A stretch of 64,000 nucleotides of DNA from Borrelia sp. RT5S (GTDB lineage Bacteria > Spirochaetota > Spirochaetia > Borreliales > Borreliaceae), in assembly GCF_021165755.1 (NCBI RefSeq), contig NZ_CP088936.1, forward strand, positions 186,001 to 250,000. The letters are read 5' to 3'. Below, in pieces: positions 57,641 to 64,000 of the stretch; position 1 is the stretch's first letter; every line of letters begins with the position of its first letter. The notes under the pieces are model-generated. The model was not told the DNA's origin. It made no database searches and saw only the letters and a list, made by a program, of their open reading frames with translations. The translations under genes were made by a program, and so were the position numbers.

Positions 57641-57699
57641 TCTCTTTTACCTAGGCAATACTATTTAAACTTAAAGCTATTATGCATTGCATGCTATAT

Positions 57700-57726
57700 A
57701 TTATACTATGCAATATTGCATATCAA
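57700..57726 (-). promoter_or_regulatory. minus-strand promoter with an operator-like palindrome in its spacer
   Basis: On the minus strand TTGATA (57721-57726) and TATAAT (57700-57705) are separated by only 15 bases, and the palindrome TATGCAATATTGCATA (57707-57722) overlaps that spacer. A short spacer with a symmetrical site is what a repressor or MerR-type activator would use. This is a sequence-based inference. Confidence 0.4.
57707..57722. repeat. 16-bp perfect palindrome TATGCAATATTGCATA
   Basis: A perfect palindrome in the gap between the divergent TPR-NHL-vWA and lnt genes. Related words occur on both sides: ATGCATTGCAT at 57682-57692 and TGCAATAT again at 57744-57751. Confidence 0.7.
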
Positions 57727-57779
57727 CACCTACACACCGACTGTGCAATATACATTTTTAAATAATAAAAAGAGGAAAT

Positions 57780-59354
57780 ATGAAACCAAGATACTTTTAT
57801 TTAGCCCTATTCTCTGGCCTTCTTACATCTTTAGCAATTCCAAATGAAATAAAAGATACAGGATACTCAATTATTGGGCTTTGTGCTTATGTGCCGCTTT
57901 TCATTGCATTAATTCAAGTGGAAGACAAAAAAAAAATAATTATTCTAACAGTCTTTTATTTTTTGGTGGCCAATAGCCTTCAAAATTTTTGGCTTGCGTT
58001 TTTTCACTCATTCGGTCTATTTACCTTCTTGGGAGCAATAGTTGGATACATGCCTTACTCTCTGGCATTAGGTTATTTTCTATATTATTCTCTAAAGGCT
58101 TTTAAGAGCAAAACATTAACCCTAGCCATACTTTTTACACTTTACGACTATTCAAAATCAGTTGGATTCTCTGCGTATCCTTGGGGATTTTCTGCATTCA
58201 TGGTAAACAACTTTAATGATTTAATACAAGTAGCTGATGTTTTTGGGGTTTTTTTTGTATCATTTGTTGTTTATTTTTTCAATGCGGGGCTTGCGACCCT
58301 TTTTATCAAACAAACTAAAATAAATACATTAAGCACCATACTCCCCTTTGTGTTGGTAGGTACATCTTTTGCTTATGGAATTATTAAAAAAATAGAAATA
58401 AACCCATTGCTAAATAAAGAAATAGATACACTAAATATTTCAGCAATTCAGCTCAATATTGACCCTTGGTTACCTGGGAACTACAAAGAAAGCATTAAGA
58501 GATCCATTAGCCTTACCAGAGAAGCTTTAAAAGAAAACCCAGATACAGAACTTGTACTCTGGAGCGAGGGGGTGCTAACCCTTCCGTTTAATTCCTACAA
58601 AGACTACGCGTACTATAATCCAGAAATACTCAAATTATACGATTCAATAAATGAATTGATAATAGAGAGTAAATCGTATTTTGTTATCGGCTCACCATCA
58701 AACATAGACCTAAGATCAAGAACACACCAAAATTCGGTCTATGCAATAAAACCTAACCTTGATATAGCAAATATATATTCCAAGATATTTTTAGTTCCAT
58801 TTGCAGAAAAAGTGCCATTTCACGATTATGAACTCGTAAGAGAATTTTTTCTTAACAATTTCGGAATCTCAGGACAAACTAGTGGAGACAAGATTGAAAT
58901 CCTTAAATTGAAGAAATTCCGGTTAGCTCTTTTAATATGCTACGATGATGCATTCACCGATCTTGCAAGAGCTTATAAAAAACAAGGTGCAAATTTACTA
59001 CTAAACTTCTCAAACGACTCCTGGTCGAATACAAACTCATCGGAATGGCAACATTTCGTAGTAGCGAAATTTAGAAGCATAGAAAACGGAATTAAAACCG
59101 TAAGAGCAACAAACTCCGGCATAACCACAGCAATCAACGAATACGGAGAAAACACAGAAAGCCTAGAAACATTTAAAGAAGGATACCTAAATTCCAAAAT
59201 CAAACTGTCTCCAAGGATCACAACGATCTATGAACACATAGGAGACTCTTTTGTATATATTCTAGCGATAATGCTTACGATAATGATATTCAGATCCTAT
59301 CTTATTGAAGACAAAACCCATCTATCTCCATCTCTTACAAAGCCCAAGGTCTGA
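57780..59354 (+). CDS. lnt: apolipoprotein N-acyltransferase
   Basis: Adds the third acyl chain to bacterial lipoproteins at the periplasmic side of the inner membrane. About seven hydrophobic helices in the first 200 residues precede a nitrilase-like domain with the catalytic triad Glu263 (LWSEGVL), Lys335 (YSKIFLVPF) and Cys387 (LLICYDD). NFSNDSW and the last helix near 495-510 also fit. Length 524 is normal. An AAGAGGAAAT ribosome site precedes the ATG. The many lipoproteins in this window depend on it. Confidence 0.95.
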   Translation: MKPRYFYLALFSGLLTSLAIPNEIKDTGYSIIGLCAYVPLFIALIQVEDKKKIIILTVFYFLVANSLQNFWLAFFHSFGLFTFLGAIVGYMPYSLALGYFLYYSLKAFKSKTLTLAILFTLYDYSKSVGFSAYPWGFSAFMVNNFNDLIQVADVFGVFFVSFVVYFFNAGLATLFIKQTKINTLSTILPFVLVGTSFAYGIIKKIEINPLLNKEIDTLNISAIQLNIDPWLPGNYKESIKRSISLTREALKENPDTELVLWSEGVLTLPFNSYKDYAYYNPEILKLYDSINELIIESKSYFVIGSPSNIDLRSRTHQNSVYAIKPNLDIANIYSKIFLVPFAEKVPFHDYELVREFFLNNFGISGQTSGDKIEILKLKKFRLALLICYDDAFTDLARAYKKQGANLLLNFSNDSWSNTNSSEWQHFVVAKFRSIENGIKTVRATNSGITTAINEYGENTESLETFKEGYLNSKIKLSPRITTIYEHIGDSFVYILAIMLTIMIFRSYLIEDKTHLSPSLTKPKV

Positions 59355-60067
59355 CTACCACTCCAAAATGGGATGTTTTTAGTAATACCATTTTTCCTAG
59401 TCTTGACTCGAACATTGTAGCTTGCATCGGAATCTTTAACAATCTTTAAGGATTTCAAGTCATAAAAATCATCAACTGAAAGATAACCCAGCTCATCCTT
59501 ATCAATACCACCTGAAGCAACCTCAAAATTTGAAATAAGAACACCCTTAGCTTCAACCTTATCCAAAACTTTAACCTCATCTGCTACAACAGAATTTAGT
59601 AAATCAACATTTTGTAAAAGAAGAGCTCTTGCAAACTTGTTAAACTGAAACTTAACCGCCTGCTCCTTACTACCCTCTCTTGCCTTCTGGGCAATATACT
59701 CTATCTTAGGAGCATTTGTTAATTCATTAATCTCAATCTTATCATGAACTATTCCCGGTACTTCATCAAGCTTAACGTCCTCAAACGCAAGGGACTTAAC
59801 CTCTCCTTCCATATTCATCCTAGAGTCGATTTCCTCTATGGCAACCTTAAAGTCAACCTCTTCCCTAAGTCCAGGATAAATCTTTAAGGCCTTCTTTTGA
59901 AATAAATCCCCCTTCTTAACCTTGCCAACCTCAATATACCTCTGTCCTACTTCATAGTAAAAAATAGCAAGCTCCCTCTGCTTCTCATCGACTAAAAAAC
60001 TACCCTTCGCAAACAAGCCCACAAGAGTCAAAGAAAAAAATAAAAAAGATAACGCCAATTTTCTCAC
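59297..60067 (-). CDS. exported protein of unknown function
   Basis: About 256 residues with a signal peptide (LALSFLFFSLTLVGLFAKG) and a helical region that begins like a TPR (ELAIFYYEVGQRYIEVGKVKKG). The C-terminal end, SYNVRVKTRKNGI followed by IPFWSGSQTLGFVRDGDRWVLSS, is strand-rich and resembles an NTF2-like fold, a weak impression. The GTG at 60067 is preceded by GGAGG at 5 bases and was chosen over the TTG at 60082. Its 3' end overlaps lnt by 58 bp, an unusually long convergent overlap. Confidence 0.78.
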   Translation of the reverse strand: MRKLALSFLFFSLTLVGLFAKGSFLVDEKQRELAIFYYEVGQRYIEVGKVKKGDLFQKKALKIYPGLREEVDFKVAIEEIDSRMNMEGEVKSLAFEDVKLDEVPGIVHDKIEINELTNAPKIEYIAQKAREGSKEQAVKFQFNKFARALLLQNVDLLNSVVADEVKVLDKVEAKGVLISNFEVASGGIDKDELGYLSVDDFYDLKSLKIVKDSDASYNVRVKTRKNGITKNIPFWSGSQTLGFVRDGDRWVLSSIR

Positions 60068-60126
60068 ACCAACCTCCAACAAAACATAGAATTCACTAAA
60101 GCAAAAAACAACAAGTCGTAGCCAAA

Positions 60127-60729
60127 TTATATTACAAGTTTGTCTTTAATCAAAGAAACAAGATTGTTTTTGTGCTCATCACTAAAGATATTGATACTAT
60201 CATATTCAAGTCTCAATTTAGGAGATAAATCATAATTACAATACCAACTCAAATACTTATCGTTAAGATTGTCAAGGTATTCTCTGGAAATTCCCACCTC
60301 AAAACTTCTATTTCTATTCTTAATCCGCCTTTCAGCCTCCTCAACACTACAATCAAGATATACCATCAATGTAGGTATCTGAGAATGCTCTAACATACTG
60401 TTGAGTAAATCAAGATATATTCTATACTCTTCATCAGAAATACATCCCCTTTCATTTAGAAGAGAAGCAAAAACACGATCACCATAAATAGATCTATCAA
60501 GTATGCCTCCTTTAGTTCTAAATATGGCCTTTATGAGCTTAAATCTTTCATTTAAAAAATTAATTTGAACTGGAAAAGCCCACCTAGACTTATCCCTGTA
60601 AAATTTATCTAAAATTGACAGTGTAAATTCATTATTCAACTCACTATAAAAAGGAATATCAAGTTCCCTAGACAAAATATCTCCAAGAGTGGTCTTTCCT
60701 GCTCCAATTAAACCCTCAATTATAATCAC
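60127..60729 (-). CDS. dck: deoxynucleoside kinase (dAdo/dGuo kinase family)
   Basis: Phosphorylates salvaged deoxynucleosides; Borrelia depends on nucleoside salvage. P-loop EGLIGAGKTTLGDIL, the conserved DRSIYGDRVFASLLNE (ERS/DRS motif), and LVYLDCS-like MVYLDCSVEEAERRIKNRNRS (lid) are seen. The start was set to GTG at 60729 (8 bases after GGAGG); the frame opens at 60744 with TTG. Length 200 is normal. Confidence 0.92.
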   Translation of the reverse strand: MIIIEGLIGAGKTTLGDILSRELDIPFYSELNNEFTLSILDKFYRDKSRWAFPVQINFLNERFKLIKAIFRTKGGILDRSIYGDRVFASLLNERGCISDEEYRIYLDLLNSMLEHSQIPTLMVYLDCSVEEAERRIKNRNRSFEVGISREYLDNLNDKYLSWYCNYDLSPKLRLEYDSINIFSDEHKNNLVSLIKDKLVI

Positions 60730-60887
60730 AAAATTTGCCTCCAAACTTTAAATCAACATCCATAATATAGTTAAAAAACAAAATTATTTAAACACTCAAA
60801 AAAATGAAATGGCCAACAAAAAAATTCCAAAAATCATACAACTGTCTCAAACAAAGCAATTTATTAGACGCAGAACTTACAAAACCA

Positions 60888-60916
60888 TTGACATTAGTAA
60901 TGATAAAAAATAGAAT
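60888..60916 (+). promoter_or_regulatory. near-consensus promoter at the head of the glycerol operon
   Basis: TTGACA (60888-60893), 17 bases, TAGAAT (60911-60916): one mismatch in total. Expected start about 60923. It would transcribe the 183-codon ORF and then glpF-glpK. Confidence 0.75.
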
Positions 60917-60971
60917 CTCTAAGTGTAAGAATTACTCGACTGTTGTGGCTCTATTTTAGGAGAATGTTTGG

Positions 60972-61523
60972 GTGAATATCAAGACCATAGTAACTGATTT
61001 TAGTGAAGCAATGCTTCTTCTTGATGATGCGGTGGTAATCTTGACGGAAAGCGTAGTTGATCGACTCACCGGAACGGCTGCGTTTAATGCCTCGAACAGA
61101 TGCAAAGTGAGAGCAATAGAAGAATTGGCACGAGATCTTAGTTTGAGTGGAACAACCTTTATCACTCTGGACGAGACGCTTCGTGGTTTTAGATGGCAAG
61201 ATCTTGAGCATGACCACAGTTCCACGGCAGAAGATATGTTGCGAGACAAAAATTTTAAGCACCAAGCCTTTACTCACTACTTATACAGAGAAACTGGCCC
61301 AAAAAATGAACTATACGGTTTACAAAGGGCAAATACAGAAATGGACCCCGTTTGCGGTTTAGGCAAAAGTTTTGCAAAGATGAATGCAGATGAGATCCCG
61401 AAAAAAGCATTACCTGACACTAAGCTAATTCCACTAGATTGGAATGACCCTGTGGATAACCACACAAATAATAGCATTTTAATAAGTTCAATAAAAAATC
61501 ACAGAAAGTTAATTTTAAAGTAA
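60972..61523 (+). CDS. unrecognised 183-codon ORF before glpF, atypical base composition
   Basis: A GTG-started ORF with AGGAG 9 bases upstream and a near-consensus promoter before it; it ends 28 bp before the glpF ATG. I do not recognise the protein. Its N-terminal part is Ala/Leu/Asp-rich (DFSEAMLLLDDAVVILTES); residues 46-66 or so (RAIEELARDLSLSGTTFIT) look a little like a helix-turn-helix; the C-terminus is polar. No signal peptide or membrane helix is seen. From 61021 to 61260 G+C is about 45% by count, against about 30% elsewhere, suggesting acquisition from another source. A role tied to glycerol use is only inferred from position. Confidence 0.6.
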   Translation: MNIKTIVTDFSEAMLLLDDAVVILTESVVDRLTGTAAFNASNRCKVRAIEELARDLSLSGTTFITLDETLRGFRWQDLEHDHSSTAEDMLRDKNFKHQAFTHYLYRETGPKNELYGLQRANTEMDPVCGLGKSFAKMNADEIPKKALPDTKLIPLDWNDPVDNHTNNSILISSIKNHRKLILK

Positions 61524-61551
61524 ACCTATATTAAACATAAGGAGGTTCAAT

Positions 61552-62319
61552 ATGGTTTATACACGCTCTAAAGAGTTTGCTTCAGAATTCTTGGGGACAT
61601 TCATTCTCTTGGCACTTGGAACAGGTTCTGTGGCCATGACAGTCTTATTCCCGTCAAACCCAGCTATAGCAGGAGAAGTAATAAGGGGAGGCTATACAAA
61701 TATAGTATTTGGATGGGGATTAGGTGTAACGTTTGGGGTTTACACAGCTGCAAGAGTTAGCGGAGCTCACTTAAACCCTGCTGTTAGTATTGGGTTAGCT
61801 GTCACCGGGAAATTCCCGATGTCAAAACTCCTCCACTATATCACAGCACAAATGCTTGGAGCTTTTTTTGGAGCTTTAATGACACTAATGGTGTTTTATC
61901 CTAAATGGATAGAAATAGATCCTACGTTTGAAACTACCCAAGGCATTATGTCTACTTTCCCTGCGGTTGTTGGGTTTCTGCCCGGATTTGTTGACCAAAT
62001 ATTTGGAACATTTTTACTTATGTTTCTGGTTTTAATTGTCGGACAATTTGTAAAGGAAGGGACTGAAAATCAATTCTTTCCGTTTATTATTGGGGCAATA
62101 GTGCTAGCTATTGGAATAAGCTTTGGAGGAATGAATGGTTACGCTATTAACCCAGCAAGGGATTTGGGACCAAGGCTACTACTTCTAGTGGCAGGCTTTA
62201 AAAAACACGGTCTTGATGATATCAATGTAACGCTCGTCCCTGTTTTGGGGCCAATAATTGGTGCCATTCTAGGTGCTGTGGTTTACGGGTTTACTTTAGA
62301 AGAAAAGGGAAAGCCATAG
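61552..62319 (+). CDS. glpF: glycerol uptake facilitator GlpF
   Basis: An aquaglyceroporin of 255 residues. Both half-helix motifs are present: HLNPAVSIGLAV and the glycerol-type GYAINPARDLGPR. ASEFLGTFILLALGTGS is the usual start. Six membrane helices. A GGAGG ribosome site precedes the ATG. It is followed by glpK after 60 bp, so imported glycerol is trapped at once as glycerol-3-phosphate. Confidence 0.97.
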   Translation: MVYTRSKEFASEFLGTFILLALGTGSVAMTVLFPSNPAIAGEVIRGGYTNIVFGWGLGVTFGVYTAARVSGAHLNPAVSIGLAVTGKFPMSKLLHYITAQMLGAFFGALMTLMVFYPKWIEIDPTFETTQGIMSTFPAVVGFLPGFVDQIFGTFLLMFLVLIVGQFVKEGTENQFFPFIIGAIVLAIGISFGGMNGYAINPARDLGPRLLLLVAGFKKHGLDDINVTLVPVLGPIIGAILGAVVYGFTLEEKGKP

Positions 62320-62379
62320 ACATAAGACATAGTTCCAGACACTAGTTATTCAAATAATGTTAAAGAAGGAGAAATTATT

Positions 62380-63870
62380 ATGAAGTACATCCTATCTGTT
62401 GACCAAGGCACAACCAGTTCAAGAGCAATAGTATTTGATAAGAATGCTAACATAAAAGGGCTCGCACAAAAAGAATTTACACAAATTTACCCACAAACAA
62501 GTTGGGTTGAGCATGACCCTAATGAAATATGGGGATCCCAGCTGGGAGTTATGGCAGAAGCATTAGCAAATGCAAGAACTTTTCCCAATGAAATTGCAGC
62601 AATTGGAATAACAAATCAACGAGAAACAACCATTATCTGGGACAAAAATACAGGATATCCAATTTATAATGCAATAGTCTGGCAGGACAGAAGAACAGCA
62701 TCGATGTGCGATACCCTCAGGGCAGAAGGAAAAGATAAAATCATTTTTCAAAAGACAGGACTCGTTCTGGATGCTTACTTTAGTGGTACGAAAATAAAAT
62801 GGATACTTGACAATGTTAAGGGAGCCCGAGAGCGTGCGGAGAAAGGAGAATTGTGCTTTGGAACAATAGACACTTGGCTACTCTGGAATCTTACTAAGGG
62901 GAAAGCACACATTACAGACTACTCTAATGCATCAAGAACTTTACTCCTAGACATCAAAACGCTCGAATGGGATGATGAGATTCTACAAATATTGGACATA
63001 CCAAAAGCAATTTTACCTGAACTTAAACAAAGCTCTGAAATATATGGCAAAACTGACTCTTCGCTATTTGGAGCGGAAATCGCTATTTCAGGAATCGCTG
63101 GTGACCAATTTGCAGCTACATTTGGGCAGGCTTGTCTTAAGAAGGGGATGGCTAAGAATACCTATGGAACTGGTTGCTTTGCTACTGTTAACATAGGTAA
63201 GGAAGCCGTTATCAATGACAAAAATCTTTTAACATCGATTGCATGGAAAATAAGCAACTCAACAACTTATGTACTTGAAGGAAGTGTTTTTATTGGAGGG
63301 GCTGTAGTTCAATGGTTAAGAGATAATCTTGAATTTTTCAGAAAAAGCTCTGAGGCAGAAGCATTGGCAGCTTCCGTAAATGACAACGGGGGAGTTTATT
63401 TCGTTCCAGCTTTCGTAGGGCTCGGAGCGCCTCACTGGGATTCCTACGCCAGAGGTACGATTATTGGACTTACAAGGGGAACGACAAAGGCACACATCAC
63501 AAGAGCCGCCCTTGAAAGCATTGCACTACAAAGCTTTGATGTACTAACCGCAATGAAAGACTCAATTCAGAACTTTGAAATACAAGAACTCAGAGTTGAT
63601 GGAGGCGCTAGTAAAAATAATTTACTCATGCAATTTCAAGCCGATATCTTACAATGTAATGTTGTAAGGCCAAAAATTACGGAAACAACCGCTCTTGGGG
63701 CTGCTTACCTTGCGGGACTTGCAGTGGGATACTGGGAAAGTGCTGAAGAGATTACAAGCCTTTGGAAATCAGATAAAATCTTTGAACCTTCAATGGAAAA
63801 AAGCAAAAGAGAAGATTTACTTTATCATTGGAGCAGAGTCATTGACAGAGCAAAGGCCTGGATTAAATAA
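62380..63870 (+). CDS. glpK: glycerol kinase
   Basis: FGGY-family kinase of 496 residues. Motifs: [55 protein letters not shown], and the signatures [12 protein letters not shown] and [22 protein letters not shown]. Length and motifs are fully standard. An AAGGAG site precedes the ATG. In Borrelia the glp operon is known to be used in the tick; the next part of it lies beyond the window. Confidence 0.98.
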   Translation: MKYILSVDQGTTSSRAIVFDKNANIKGLAQKEFTQIYPQTSWVEHDPNEIWGSQLGVMAEALANARTFPNEIAAIGITNQRETTIIWDKNTGYPIYNAIVWQDRRTASMCDTLRAEGKDKIIFQKTGLVLDAYFSGTKIKWILDNVKGARERAEKGELCFGTIDTWLLWNLTKGKAHITDYSNASRTLLLDIKTLEWDDEILQILDIPKAILPELKQSSEIYGKTDSSLFGAEIAISGIAGDQFAATFGQACLKKGMAKNTYGTGCFATVNIGKEAVINDKNLLTSIAWKISNSTTYVLEGSVFIGGAVVQWLRDNLEFFRKSSEAEALAASVNDNGGVYFVPAFVGLGAPHWDSYARGTIIGLTRGTTKAHITRAALESIALQSFDVLTAMKDSIQNFEIQELRVDGGASKNNLLMQFQADILQCNVVRPKITETTALGAAYLAGLAVGYWESAEEITSLWKSDKIFEPSMEKSKREDLLYHWSRVIDRAKAWIK

Positions 63871-63875
63871 CAACT

Positions 63876-63918
63876 AAATTTACCAGTCTGTTTTAAATGC
63901 TAACGGACTGGTAAATTT
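63876..63918 (+). terminator. 17-bp hairpin after glpK
   Basis: AAATTTACCAGTCTGTT (63876-63892) pairs with AACGGACTGGTAAATTT (63902-63918), one G-T pair, with a 9-base loop. The 3' arm ends in TTT but no longer T-run follows. It may end or attenuate glp transcription. Confidence 0.65.
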
Positions 63919-63978
63919 GAAATTCTGTGTTTAGTATTTAACGAATATGTGTGTTAATAGACACAGAGGAGATAAAAT

Positions 63979-64000
63979 ATGAAAAGGTTATTTAATTTTC
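63979..64000 (+). CDS. start of a gene cut off by the window end
   Basis: An ATG with GAGGAG 8 bases upstream opens a frame (MKRLFNF) that runs off the window. The start resembles a signal peptide, but only seven codons are seen. It is likely the next gene of the glycerol region. Confidence 0.5.

Noticed and set aside
60951-61277. Two antisense ORFs (to 108 codons) opposite the ORF before glpF
   Set aside because: They lack ribosome sites and promoters on that strand; the forward frame has both, and the antisense peptides are Ser/Arg-rich in the way of shadow frames.

Overview
This is a gene-dense, AT-rich (about 30% G+C) stretch of a Borrelia-type spirochaete linear chromosome. The gene order (flgL-fliW-csrA, rplT-rpmI-infC, prfA-prmC-rel, murE/ddl, hflK-hflC, lmp1-mutL, pstSCAB, alaS-fliG1-pgl, serS, rho-bactofilin-HU-rpsT, lnt, dck, glpF-glpK) matches, from memory, the B. 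burgdorferi region around BB0182 to BB0241. Proteins differ enough from B. burgdorferi, and the Lmp1 homologue lacks its large internal repeats, so a relapsing-fever-group or other non-Lyme Borrelia is the best guess; no database was consulted. No insertion sequence, prophage, CRISPR array or rRNA gene was seen.

Layout. 1-1.5 kb: end of a flagellar operon with the FliW/CsrA regulatory pair. 1.45-4.1 kb (minus): tsaB/tsaE (tRNA t6A synthesis) and the infC-rpmI-rplT translation operon. 4.3-8.3 kb: envelope proteins, including a FlaA-like secreted protein, a TatD nuclease and a TPR protein. 8.6-14.7 kb: prfA, prmC, rel and a large membrane protein with a degenerate M28-peptidase look. 14.7-17.4 kb (minus): ddl and murE for peptidoglycan. 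17.5-24.6 kb: tRNA-Cys, a CorC-like protein, hflK/hflC, a HAD phosphatase, tRNA-Phe, a degenerate HD-GYP protein and rsmD. 24.7-33.6 kb: galU, two TPR proteins (one with 33 perfect 9-bp repeats), mutL, a coiled-coil protein and a CAU tRNA. 33.7-39.2 kb: efp and the phosphate transporter pstSCAB. 39.2-46.8 kb: ZIP transporter, a short alaS, fliG1, pgl, a SIMPL protein, dus and serS. 47-60.7 kb: an M16C protease, rpmE, rho, bactofilin, HU, rpsT, ychF, an NHL/vWA protein, lnt and dck. 60.9-64 kb: a glycerol operon headed by an unrecognised ORF of unusual base composition.

Genes are packed tightly, with many 1-26 bp same-strand overlaps and several convergent overlaps (up to 58 bp). No gap exceeds 300 bp.

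The most interesting items are: (1) PstA, which carries a large periplasmic insert resembling the neighbouring phosphate-binding protein PstS; (2) a 183-codon ORF of about 45% G+C between a near-consensus promoter and glpF; (3) the 297-bp perfect in-frame Lys-Asp-Ser repeat; (4) a FlaA-like paralogue, a degenerate HD-GYP protein and a degenerate M28-like membrane protein; (5) a G+C-rich, possibly structured leader after tRNA-Phe; (6) a 16-bp palindrome in the promoter spacer between the NHL/vWA gene and lnt; and (7) a terminator hairpin made from the last codons of rpmE.
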